A stretch of 14,268 nucleotides of DNA from Bacillota bacterium (GCA_030528765.1 JAUMYD010000029.1:1-14268); one strand, 5' to 3'. Positions 8,401 through 14,161 are shown, numbered from the stretch's first letter. Notes: generated by a model not told the origin, from the sequence alone. Numbers and translations are program-made.

Positions 8401-9090
8401 ATTAACGATGACATCATCAAATGGGGTCTCTCCTTCCCCGGCACCATGAACGAGGATCGTGCGGATTGGGGCATCACCAATCAGTTCCGCTGGACCTCCT
8501 GGGGCGCACCCAATCAGTGGGATATCAATACCAGCTTTGCCTCGGGCAGCGGCATCCGCTACGGCTCCGGCAAGACCCACCCGGATTATCCGGAGCGCGC
8601 CACCTACAGCATCAACTACAATCCCTACCTGAAGGAGTATCATTATCTGAACGATGACGGCAGCACCACTGCCACCCGTACCAACAATGTGCTGCGTATC
8701 GGCGAGGTGAAAAAGGACTTCCCGGCAGTGAAGATCAATGATTACAACTGGCTGAAGCTGCGTGATTTTGCCATGCTGCTCAAAGGCGGCGCGAAGCAGT
8801 TCTCCATCAGCTATGATGAAGCCACCCGCACCATTGATATCCGCACCAAGCAGGGCTATCTGCCCGTCGGGGATGAAATGAAGAGCTCTCTGGCTGCCAT
8901 CGAGCGGGCAGTGATCTCCTCCCAAAGCCTCCGCGTGGATGGGGAGACGGTGAACCTGCGGGCCTATAATATCAAGGGCTACAATTATTTCCGCCTGCGT
9001 GACCTAGCCACGGTGCTGGATTTCGCCGTGATCTATGATGAGGATACCGCAGAGATCTATCTGGATTTCAGCAAGCCCTATAAGGAATAA
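5449..9090 (+). CDS. Large secreted zinc-metallopeptidase-like protein with Ig-like and stalk domains
   Basis: A 1213-residue exported protein. Residues 1-29 are a signal peptide (MKKIKAF, hydrophobic core, ALA cleavage site). I see, in order: an Ig/SbsA-like beta segment (about 32-140); a first peptidase-like module (about 150-450); a long Ig-like stretch (about 462-731, ending VKDWAGNALPA, typical of bacterial Ig repeats); a second peptidase module (about 735-1075) with HEGVH at 861-865 and a candidate third ligand E907; and two stalk/copper-amine-oxidase-N-like repeats (YNWLKLRD at 1099, YNYFRLRD at 1178). HExxH plus a distant Glu suggests a zinc peptidase of gluzincin type. The first module aligns with the second but has RExxK (310-314). 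The start is set by AGAAAGGTGG just upstream and by the signal peptide. It likely acts at the cell surface on host or envelope proteins or glycoproteins. Substrate and exact family are unknown. Confidence 0.8.
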   Translation: MKKIKAFRLLLLILSLGIFFAAVCGSALAAEPASGGITKVNLITGQELEILYSQPVKSAAQAEELFTVYVDGKEADFAFLSYFDQGEYAEAPVINIRLKTPLVSGAHTYHTITDETAKRVEIQAKGQAVKVAADWVPYYTFTDQLVENGTKGERGNRGSRGLMWVWGNENSRCSDESTAHVPTAVPNRLNPTNPESHYTNFQNNYRSAQWVVSTYVTAAIDRTVGRSEQLVNAANTQGMRVVVVGNGQSVYTVPEYRHLYVSGVTKDWDSRVTISGSREIPIIVTTAEDVCRVKGENKTAFSDTSFLMLREFAKLFLELGVKDGWSKFVLGIYDDPDAYNCYKRLQENYAKSKAAKLWPGTNVLNSLEDYYVYGTLVYFEALPEAATWQKEAFPINTRRELLEYDLALYESMVEVYGEWEYFVGGGTGSSDVSRRWGAPWYKHNQVDNYTVVNGKIQPYAPLQVEEVNLISPSQVEVVFNREIKDLDELRTLQNWSLKWTPAKDNTIQIGEESYTFKAGTTYTFDAESSPALVMEYYMWKTLTLKVTGNKFNTGYMGSEIGGFTEEEIQKAFDSSLSVEEGYKPWFTEDAYYRDLNPIGTPFMGDLGDISGWQADIESERTFYAVSPKVYDAQTPEFIKEQKLVKAEPIPRSHFYGMPSALEKGEYVRFDAAKGGYVAYDKKNQPVNGGAVRIPVAVNGSLKLEFKGSPAVKDWAGNALPAKTYEVQLKPWNTQIMRSEKTGIYVYADAETQKNSLLVGLDYSYYMYSGGQDYLGQRIADGFNFFFYHKNVKTGEYGSAGLDILGYHNHMYMAPNRRSLYNAGPTVLYAEGLGYGICSSMEYSLLRDYPYTRYDHESIMHHEGVHSVEFPGMLYFTDLNFEGHQIWKQVKTDLWMDSNTYAGGSMAEWLATVSTYWFGTMRESVDGSITGVWTPFSTREELYAYDPLTYQFMKKIYYNGETYLDPNKVPGGSSAVPGWDEKGNSINDDIIKWGLSFPGTMNEDRADWGITNQFRWTSWGAPNQWDINTSFASGSGIRYGSGKTHPDYPERATYSINYNPYLKEYHYLNDDGSTTATRTNNVLRIGEVKKDFPAVKINDYNWLKLRDFAMLLKGGAKQFSISYDEATRTIDIRTKQGYLPVGDEMKSSLAAIERAVISSQSLRVDGETVNLRAYNIKGYNYFRLRDLATVLDFAVIYDEDTAEIYLDFSKPYKE

Positions 9091-9139
9091 GCTCCCTGCA
9101 GCCCCTGCCGGAAGCGAATATTTACACGGAGCGATCAAA

Positions 9140-9178
9140 GCAAAGCCCCTGCGTAAGCAGGGGCTTTGCTTATTTGCT
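9140..9178 (+). terminator. Intrinsic terminator after the metallopeptidase
   Basis: A perfect 13-bp stem, GCAAAGCCCCTGC (9140-9152) and GCAGGGGCTTTGC (9157-9169), with a GTAA loop, followed by TTATTTGCTT. Confidence 0.92.
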
Positions 9179-9194
9179 TATAACACGGATCCCG

Positions 9195-9236
9195 CTTTGA
9201 AAAACAAAAAATGCCCCTGCTTTGAAAAGAAGGGGC
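9195..9236 (-). terminator. Minus-strand terminator before the toxin locus
   Basis: On the minus strand, GCCCCT (9236-9231) pairs with AGGGGC (9218-9213), followed by ATTTTTTGTTTTT. It points against the upstream gene and would block antisense transcription leaving the toxin locus toward the metallopeptidase gene. No minus-strand protein gene ends here. Confidence 0.5.
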
Positions 9237-9302
9237 CCAAGAAGCATTAAATGTGTGCCTGCGGCTTCTGACCCGGGCAACGGACCGGAAGGAGGCGCTT
9301 TC

Positions 9303-9331
9303 CTGGCAGAGCCCTCCTCCTGTGCTATACT
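9303..9331 (+). promoter_or_regulatory. Predicted toxin promoter
   Basis: CTGGCA (9303-9308) and TATACT (9326-9331) are 17 bases apart, and TGC before the hexamer makes an extended -10. Transcription would begin near 9338. Confidence 0.55.
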
Positions 9332-9367
9332 GGATGCATCAGGAAGGTGGAAAGTTGTTCCCCCCGA

Positions 9368-9469
9368 ATGGGGGTGAGACCGATCTCGATTTTGGAAGTG
9401 CTTGCACTACTTAATCTTTTAGCGGTCATCATCTTTGGAACGGTACAAATTACCCAGAAAAAGAAATAG
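9368..9469 (+). CDS. Small holin-like type I toxin
   Basis: A 33-residue peptide: a short polar start, a hydrophobic membrane helix (about residues 8-26, EVLALLNLLAVIIFGT) and a basic tail QITQKKK. This is the shape of the small 'holin-like' toxins of Bacillota type I systems (TxpA/Hol_Tox-like), which insert in the membrane and depolarise the cell when not silenced. The toxin reading is supported by the convergent antisense RNA overlapping its 3' end. The start is not clean. ATG 9368 lies inside a hairpin (CCCCC/GGGGG) and is 17 bases from AGGAAGGTGG (9341-9350). The position where relatives as I recall them begin is an ATC (9383). A TTG at 9355, well spaced from that ribosome binding site, opens an overlapping 19-codon frame ending at 9414 that could serve as a translational coupler. 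Confidence 0.72.
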   Translation: MGVRPISILEVLALLNLLAVIIFGTVQITQKKK

Positions 9470-9492
9470 CCGCCCTGCGGTAACAGAACGGC
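9456..9492 (-). terminator. Terminator of the antisense RNA
   Basis: On the minus strand, GCCGTTCTG (9492-9484) pairs with CAGGGCGGC (9477-9469) over 9 bp with two G-U pairs, loop TTACCG, followed by TATTTCTTTTTC. The T-tract is the complement of the lysine codons at the toxin end. Confidence 0.65.
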
Positions 9493-9539
9493 TCCCCAGT
9501 TCAACAGCTGACGAGACTACTGGGAGCAGCCGCCTTCTT
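9456..9539 (-). ncRNA. Antisense RNA antitoxin (RatA-like arrangement)
   Basis: A predicted RNA of about 85 bases transcribed against the toxin mRNA. It begins about 7 bases past a TATAAT (9551-9546) and ends in a terminator at 9492-9456. It covers the last few toxin codons and the whole 3' region, as in TxpA/RatA-type convergent pairs. Its body can form a hairpin from CTCCCAGT (near 9520-9513) and ACTGGGGAG (near 9500-9492). It would base-pair with the toxin transcript to block translation or trigger decay. Ends are predicted, not measured. Confidence 0.65.
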
Positions 9540-9545
9540 GGCCTC

Positions 9546-9575
9546 ATTATAGCACCACGGAAAGAGAAGCGTTAA
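9546..9575 (-). promoter_or_regulatory. Promoter of the antisense RNA
   Basis: On the minus strand, a TTAACG (9575-9570) and a perfect TATAAT (9551-9546) are 18 bases apart, with TGC just before giving a perfect extended -10. It looks stronger than the toxin promoter, as expected for an antitoxin RNA. Confidence 0.7.
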
Positions 9576-9792
9576 GCGAGAGCTGAAATGGTATTTTAAA
9601 ATTCACAGAAAACTTGCGGAACAAAACAGGGTTTTCCCGGTTTTCTGCCGAAATGTATTGTTCAGGGCCTCCGTTTCAACTCTGCTTCCTTCGGTGGCCT
9701 GCCGGAAACCTGCTGCTTTTCAGAAAAGCAGCTTTGAGTGGCGCAGCAGTGCCCGCGGCTTCACGGCACTATATGATTTAGGAGGATATGAG
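9576..9792 (+). other. Non-coding spacer before the TPM gene
   Basis: No gene that I can support. It holds one perfect hairpin, GCTGCTTTT (9712-9720) and AAAAGCAGC (9724-9732), with a CAG loop and no proper T-tract. A weak -10-like TATTGT is near 9655. The TPM gene's ribosome binding site AGGAGG is at 9780-9785. Confidence 0.5.
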
Positions 9793-10635
9793 ATGAAACG
9801 AACAATTTTTCCTGTGTTGCTGGCTTTGATCCTGAGCCTGATCCTCTGCGGCCTGGCCCTGGCTGCCGAGCCTGCGGAGAACACTGCCCCTGCTGATGCT
9901 GCCCAGCCCATGCTGATCAGCGAGCCTGCTGAAGGGGAAGACATCATGCCCAACAGCGAAGAGGAAGCGGAAGTGGAAAGCCTGCCCCTGGATTATGTAA
10001 CGGACGATGCTTTCATCCTCAGCAATGAAGCTCTTTATGATCTGAACCAGCGGGCTGCAGAGGCCAGTGAAACGCTGGAATACGGTATTTATATCATTAC
10101 CGTGACCAATCATACCCATCTGGAGCTGGAAGCCGGTGAGATGGAGGATCTGACCGAATGCGCTGCTGCCATCTATGAGGAATATGAGCTGGGCTATGGC
10201 CCGGATAAAAACGGCCTGCTGCTGATGATCTCTGTGGAAACGCAGGAATACGCCATCGTGGATCATGGGAATATCACCTTCTCTGACCACAATAAGGTCC
10301 TGCTGGCAGATACCTTTATCCCGGCCTTCGCTGCGGAAAGCTGGTACGATGGCTTCCGGGCGTATCTGGAAGGGATCAACCAGGTGGTCCCCGCTGCCAG
10401 GGAAAACCGTGACCTGGAGAGTATTGAGCTGAATCCGGATGGGGAAGCCCTGCCTGCGGAGGAAAAGGAAGCCTCTGCTGCTGATGGCGCTAAAGAGGGG
10501 CTGCCGGAAAATTATATGTTCTATGTGGGCATTGGTGCTGCAACGCTGATGGTGATCGCCCTGGTGGTGATCCTTCTGGTCCTGCGGAGCAAGAGAAAGA
10601 AGCAGGAGAAGAAAAGCGCCGCTAAAAAGAAATAA
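9793..10635 (+). CDS. Secreted, membrane-anchored TPM-domain protein
   Basis: A 280-residue protein. Residues 1-25 are a signal peptide ending ALAAEP. Residues 26-66 are a Pro/Ala/Glu-rich acidic linker. Residues 67-198 match the TPM fold (TLP18.3/Psb32/MOLO-1): YVTDDAFILSNEALYDLN at the start, a hydrophobic strand GIYIITVTN (98-106), and GYGPDKNGLLLMISVE (134-149), the usual GxGxxxNGxLLxI pattern. A second acidic linker leads to a membrane helix (243-264) and a Lys/Arg-rich cytoplasmic tail. The TPM domain thus sits outside the cell. Family members have been linked to acid phosphatase activity, photosystem repair and envelope upkeep, but the role in Bacillota is mostly unknown. ATG 9793 is chosen for AGGAGG at 9780-9785 and the signal peptide. 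It stands alone, closed by a terminator. Confidence 0.85.
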   Translation: MKRTIFPVLLALILSLILCGLALAAEPAENTAPADAAQPMLISEPAEGEDIMPNSEEEAEVESLPLDYVTDDAFILSNEALYDLNQRAAEASETLEYGIYIITVTNHTHLELEAGEMEDLTECAAAIYEEYELGYGPDKNGLLLMISVETQEYAIVDHGNITFSDHNKVLLADTFIPAFAAESWYDGFRAYLEGINQVVPAARENRDLESIELNPDGEALPAEEKEASAADGAKEGLPENYMFYVGIGAATLMVIALVVILLVLRSKRKKQEKKSAAKKK

Positions 10636-10691
10636 ATCGCAGCGCAGAGCCGGTGTGCCGCTGCCTTGCCGAGGCGCTCTTTGAATGCAGG

Positions 10692-10744
10692 AAGCTCCCT
10701 CTCGTTTTCCGTAAGGAAAGCGGACGGGAGCTTTTTTCTTTTTC
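10692..10744 (+). terminator. Intrinsic terminator after the TPM gene
   Basis: Outer arms AAGCTCCC (10692-10699) and GGGAGCTT (10726-10733), inner arms CGTTTTCC (10703-10710) and GGAAAGCG (10715-10722) around GTAA, followed by TTTTTTCTTTTT. Confidence 0.85.
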
Positions 10745-10776
10745 CGGAAAGGAGTCGGGTGGGAGCTTTTTTCTTT
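10726..10776 (+). repeat. Direct repeat of the terminator 3' half
   Basis: GGGAGCTTTTTTCTTT occurs at 10726-10741 and again at 10761-10776. Either copy could pair with the upstream AAGCTCCC, so the second may be a backup terminator arm made by a local duplication. Confidence 0.75.
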
Positions 10777-10816
10777 GGGATGCTGCGGGGCGGCAGGCGG
10801 CTGCTCTCCCGAAATA

Positions 10817-10845
10817 TTGACAGAAATGCAAAAATATGATAGAGT
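10817..10845 (+). promoter_or_regulatory. Predicted promoter of mntP
   Basis: A perfect TTGACA (10817-10822) and TAGAGT (10840-10845) are 17 bases apart with TGA before the -10 (extended -10). Transcription would begin near 10852, leaving a leader of about 170 bases. Confidence 0.65.
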
Positions 10846-10851
10846 GAATTT

Positions 10852-11022
10852 CCTGCCGGGGAAGGACAGACATGGCTCTGGCAGGGATTTTTCACTTCCC
10901 CGGGGGCTTTCTTTTGCCGGAGCGGCCGCCGCACGGCTGCGGATGTATTCTGCCCTGCATGTTTCGCCCGGATATAGCTGCAGCTAAGCCGGGCTTTTTG
11001 GGGGAAAAGGGAGGGAAGCAGC
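10852..11022 (+). promoter_or_regulatory. Structured mntP leader, candidate riboswitch/attenuator
   Basis: The first 50 bases contain two interleaved pairings. CCTGCC (10852-10857) pairs with GGCAGG (10880-10885), and GGGGAAG (10858-10864) pairs with CTTCCCC (10895-10901). The order A-B-A'-B' allows a pseudoknot, or two exclusive states if the second stem extends by CC/GG. A GC-rich middle follows, then a full terminator (10966-10999) placed just before the ribosome binding site (11009-11014). Genes for manganese exporters are often under the yybP-ykoY manganese riboswitch, but I cannot find that family's GGGGAGUAG core here, so the class is unassigned. Motifs GGACAGAC (10864-10871) and GGCAGGGA (10880-10887) might be part of a metal-sensing core, which is a guess. 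Confidence 0.45.
10966..10999 (+). terminator. Leader terminator (attenuator) before mntP
   Basis: GCCCGG (10966-10971) pairs with CCGGGC (10989-10994); inside, TAGC/GCTA can pair around TGCA; TTTTT follows. It ends only about 10 bases before the ribosome binding site, inside the predicted mntP transcript. Confidence 0.7.
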
Positions 11023-11607
11023 ATGGAATGGGGCCTGATGTTTTTTCTGAAGAGTATGCTGATAGGCGCGGGCCTGGCCATGGATGCTTTTTCCGTATCC
11101 CTGGCCAATGGGCTGAATGAGCCCCGCATGAGCAGCCTGCGTATGCAGGGCATTGCCGGGATCTTTGCCTTTTTTCAGTTTCTGATGCCCCTGATCGGCT
11201 GGATCTGCGTACGCAGTGTTTTGCAGCATTTTCAGATCTTCGGGGAATTCATCCCCTGGATCGCCCTGCTTTTGCTGGGCTATATCGGCGGGAAGATGCT
11301 GCTGGAGGGGATTCGCACCCGGGGCTGCCCGCTGGAAAAGCCGGCAGTGGGCTTTTCTGCGCTGCTGCTGCAGGGGCTGGCCACCTCCATCGATGCGCTT
11401 TCCGTGGGCTTCACCATCGCGGACTATGCCCTTCCGGGGGCCTTTGTCTGCTGCCTGCTGATCGGCTTTGTGACCTTCCTCATCTGCCTGCTGGGCCTGG
11501 CGCTGGGGAAGCGTTTTGGCACCTGCCTCAGCGGGAAGGCCTCCATTCTGGGGGGCCTGATCCTCATCCTCATCGGGCTGGAGATATTCCTGAGCGGCCT
11601 GCTTTAG
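11023..11607 (+). CDS. mntP: Manganese efflux pump MntP
   Basis: A 194-residue integral membrane protein (E. coli MntP has 188) that exports Mn2+ from the cytoplasm and protects against manganese excess. It has the two-fold pseudo-repeat of the family, each with an acidic metal-binding motif: MDAFSVS (20-26) in the first half and IDALSVG (123-129) in the second. Six hydrophobic segments can be drawn, separated by a short polar loop near residues 97-108. ATG 11023 is supported by AGGGAGG at 11009-11014 and gives a normal N-terminus. It is preceded by its own promoter and a terminator-bearing leader, which suggests control by metal level, and is followed by a strong terminator. The identification is firm; the cation could in principle differ within the family. 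Confidence 0.93.
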   Translation: MEWGLMFFLKSMLIGAGLAMDAFSVSLANGLNEPRMSSLRMQGIAGIFAFFQFLMPLIGWICVRSVLQHFQIFGEFIPWIALLLLGYIGGKMLLEGIRTRGCPLEKPAVGFSALLLQGLATSIDALSVGFTIADYALPGAFVCCLLIGFVTFLICLLGLALGKRFGTCLSGKASILGGLILILIGLEIFLSGLL

Positions 11608-11627
11608 GGCCTGCATATGGGAAACAG

Positions 11628-11659
11628 GAGCAGGGCGGATCTTCCGCTCTGCTCTTTTT
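11628..11659 (+). terminator. Intrinsic terminator after mntP
   Basis: A 12-bp stem with one G-U, GAGCAGGGCGGA (11628-11639) and TCCGCTCTGCTC (11643-11654), loop TCT, followed by TTTTT. Confidence 0.93.
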
Positions 11660-11770
11660 GTTTGGAAAGGATTCCGGATGAAACAGCCACTTTGCCGGAA
11701 ATATATGGCAGGGAGATGCGGACGTTTGTCGAATATTTGAATGGATCGGAGAAGGCTGGGAGGTGAGAGC

Positions 11771-14089
11771 GTGGCTGAAGAAAAGAAAGCAGCTGGAGCA
11801 GAAAAGAAAGAAACGCTCATATTGTCTGCCGAGGAATTCGTGGAGCGGATTTTGCGGCCAAACCTGACGACAGGGAGACGTTTTTGCTTTATTCTGGGTT
11901 CTGGTGCTTCTATGAAATCCGGCATCCCGGCTGGCAATACGCTGGAACTGATTTGGATGGACTGGCTTATGGGGGTAGCGGATGATGTTTATGCTCCCGG
12001 TGGCCCCGCGCCAAAGCTCAGCCCGGAAGAAGCGGAAGATTTCGCAAAAAAATTAGAGGCAGCCGGGAAAATCACCCATAGCTTCGATGTGATCAGGCAG
12101 GAATGGGAGCAGGCAAAGCAGGCAAAGCGCTCCATGTCCAGCGAGTATTATTTTGATATTTACAACCTGCGTTTTTTCCCCGATCTCAAAACCGGGGAGC
12201 GGTATATGGAAAACCTCATGGAGAAAGCCTACCCCAGCATTGGCTATCACACCCTGGCTTTGCTGCTGAGCAAGAACAGCCGGCATAATCTGGTCATCAC
12301 TACGAATTTTGATAGCATGGTGGAGGACGCCCTCTTCATTTATACCAATACGCGGCCCAGGGTGGCGCACCATGAGGCATTGGCCGACTATATGCAGATT
12401 GATGCGGATGGCAATCGCCCCATCGTGGCAAAGGTGCATAGGGGTGTAATGTACGCCCCCTTTAACAGCCCGGATACAACAAGCAAGCTCCCCCAAGAAT
12501 GGGAAGATGCTCTGACCTTTGCTTTTCAGATTTATACACCCATCGTCATTGGCTACGGGGGTGGGGATCGCAGCCTGATGTCCTTCCTGGAAAAGGATGA
12601 TACCCCGATTCGACATGGACTATATTGGTGCTATCTCGGAAAGGACGGCGAGCCTCCGGAGGAGGAACGCATCCGGCAGCTGGTGGAAAAGGTGAAGGAT
12701 GGCTGTTTCGTTGCCATCAAGGGTTTTGATGATCTGATGCTGAAAATTGGGGAAGCACTGTATCAGGAGGAAGTGCTTCCCGGAAATACAGAGGCCTTCC
12801 TGGATCAGCAAACAAAGGCGCGGCTTAGTCTATATAATGAGCAGTATCAGGAGCTGCGCTCTGATAATCCTGAAGTGTTCCAAAGAATGGATGCTGCTCA
12901 GCAGGCAGAAGAAGAAAAGAGTGCAACAGAAGGCGAGCTAACTGTCTGGGACTACTTCCGCCGCGGCAATCGTGCTGCCGATGAAGGGGATTTCCCGAAA
13001 GCGATTGAAGCGTACAGCAAAGCCATCGAGCTTGACCCGGATTATGCAGCGGCCTACTATAACCGGGGCTCTGCATATGACGACTTGAAACAGTATGACG
13101 AAGCCATCGCGGATTATAGCAAGGCCATCGAGCTTGATCCGGATGATGCAGCGGTCTACAATAACCGGGGCTCTGCATATGACGACTTGAAACAGTATGA
13201 CGAAGCCATCGCGGATTATAGCAAGGCCATCGAGCTTAAGCCGGATTATGCAGCGGCCTACAATAACCGGGGCTTTGCGTATAGGAAACAAGGTAAGTAT
13301 AATGAAGCCATCGCTGATTTTAGCAAGGCCATTGAGCTTGATCCGAATAATATAATTGGGTACTTGGTTCGTGGTCTTGCATATTATGAAGACAGAAAAT
13401 ACGAAGAAGCTATTGAGGATTACAACAAGGCCATCGAGCTTGATCCGAATTATGCAAATGCCTACTATAACCGGGGAACTGCATATGAAGAGGATGGCAA
13501 GCATGACAAAGCCATCGCGGATTTCAGCGAAGCTATTAAGCTGAAGCCGGATTTAGCGGCAGCCTACAATAATCGGGGTCTTGCATATGCGGGGGATGGC
13601 AAGCATGACAAAGCCATCGCGGATTTCAGCGAAGCTATTAAGCTGAAACCGGATTTAGCGGCAGCCTACTATAACCGGGGCAATGCATATTATGAATTAG
13701 AGCAATGGGGCAGATCCATTGCGGATTATAACAAAGCCATCGAGCTTGACCTGGATTATGCAGAGGCCTACCATAACCGGGGTTTTACATATTATAAATT
13801 AAAGCAATGGGACAAAGCTATTGCGGATTTCAGCAAACTCATTGAGCTTGATCCGAATGATGCATGGCTCTATGCTAACCGTGGCGAAGCCTACTGCAAG
13901 CTGGAGGACCATGGTGCGGCCATTCGCGACTGCTCGAAAGCTATCGAGCTTGCCCCGGATTTTGCATTAGCCCACACCTACCGCGCCAAAGCCTACCGCG
14001 CCATTGGCCAGATCGATCTCGCGGAGGCAGACGAAAAACGCGCCAGAATACTCCGCAATCAAAAAAGAAGAAATAATCCCCCGCAATAA
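11771..14089 (+). CDS. SIR2-like NADase domain fused to a TPR array
   Basis: A 772-residue cytoplasmic protein. The SIR2-like domain (SIR2_2 type, about 20-335) shows the nucleotide-binding GSGAS (43-47) and SGIP (50-53), ITTNFD (176-181), KVHRG (221-225) and GYGGGDRS (261-268). N179 and H223 are the likely catalytic pair. SIR2 domains of this type in bacteria usually destroy NAD+ rather than deacetylate proteins, and many serve anti-phage abortive infection (ThsA, DSR, SIR2-HerA). A helical linker (about 336-392) leads to eleven 34-residue TPRs (393-766), a probable sensor or partner-binding surface, and a basic tail. GTG 11771 is chosen for GGGAGGTGA ending a few bases before it; an ATG at 11741 lacks a ribosome binding site. 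It stands alone between terminators and reads as more AT-rich than its neighbours, hinting at transfer. Defence is inferred, not shown. Confidence 0.82.
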   Translation: MAEEKKAAGAEKKETLILSAEEFVERILRPNLTTGRRFCFILGSGASMKSGIPAGNTLELIWMDWLMGVADDVYAPGGPAPKLSPEEAEDFAKKLEAAGKITHSFDVIRQEWEQAKQAKRSMSSEYYFDIYNLRFFPDLKTGERYMENLMEKAYPSIGYHTLALLLSKNSRHNLVITTNFDSMVEDALFIYTNTRPRVAHHEALADYMQIDADGNRPIVAKVHRGVMYAPFNSPDTTSKLPQEWEDALTFAFQIYTPIVIGYGGGDRSLMSFLEKDDTPIRHGLYWCYLGKDGEPPEEERIRQLVEKVKDGCFVAIKGFDDLMLKIGEALYQEEVLPGNTEAFLDQQTKARLSLYNEQYQELRSDNPEVFQRMDAAQQAEEEKSATEGELTVWDYFRRGNRAADEGDFPKAIEAYSKAIELDPDYAAAYYNRGSAYDDLKQYDEAIADYSKAIELDPDDAAVYNNRGSAYDDLKQYDEAIADYSKAIELKPDYAAAYNNRGFAYRKQGKYNEAIADFSKAIELDPNNIIGYLVRGLAYYEDRKYEEAIEDYNKAIELDPNYANAYYNRGTAYEEDGKHDKAIADFSEAIKLKPDLAAAYNNRGLAYAGDGKHDKAIADFSEAIKLKPDLAAAYYNRGNAYYELEQWGRSIADYNKAIELDLDYAEAYHNRGFTYYKLKQWDKAIADFSKLIELDPNDAWLYANRGEAYCKLEDHGAAIRDCSKAIELAPDFALAHTYRAKAYRAIGQIDLAEADEKRARILRNQKRRNNPPQ
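12947..14068 (+). repeat. Eleven 102-bp tandem TPR-coding units
   Basis: Units start every 102 bases from 12947, each coding a 34-residue TPR of the form AYNNRGxAYxxxxxYxxAIxDxSKAIELxPDxA. Units 2 and 3 share 77 identical bases in a row (13059-13135 and 13161-13237). Units 6 and 7 are identical at 75 of 76 positions (13492-13567 and 13594-13669). The other units are more diverged. The register is exact with no indels. Confidence 0.92.
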
Positions 14090-14130
14090 AGCGATCCCCG
14101 GGAAGCCCAGCTCCCCGGGGATCGCTTTAT
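14086..14130 (+). terminator. Terminator overlapping the SIR2-TPR stop codon
   Basis: A 17-bp perfect stem, ATAAAGCGATCCCCGGG (14086-14102) and CCCGGGGATCGCTTTAT (14114-14130). The TAA stop lies inside the left arm. Only a short T/A stretch follows, so it may work in both directions or as an mRNA end protector. Confidence 0.75.
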
Positions 14131-14161
14131 ATATCCGCAGCTGGCCTGCGCCCATCAGCAA

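Noticed and set aside
9712..9732. A terminator for the toxin mRNA at the 9-bp perfect hairpin
   Set aside because: It lacks a T-tract and lies over 240 bases past the toxin stop; its role is unclear, so it is only noted in the spacer entry.
11741..11770. ATG 11741 as the start of the SIR2-TPR gene
   Set aside because: No ribosome binding site precedes it, whereas GTG 11771 has GGGAGGTGA at proper spacing and the added residues are not domain-like.
13049..13669. A CRISPR-like or non-coding tandem repeat
   Set aside because: The repeat is 102 bp, in frame, without spacers, and codes for TPR units.
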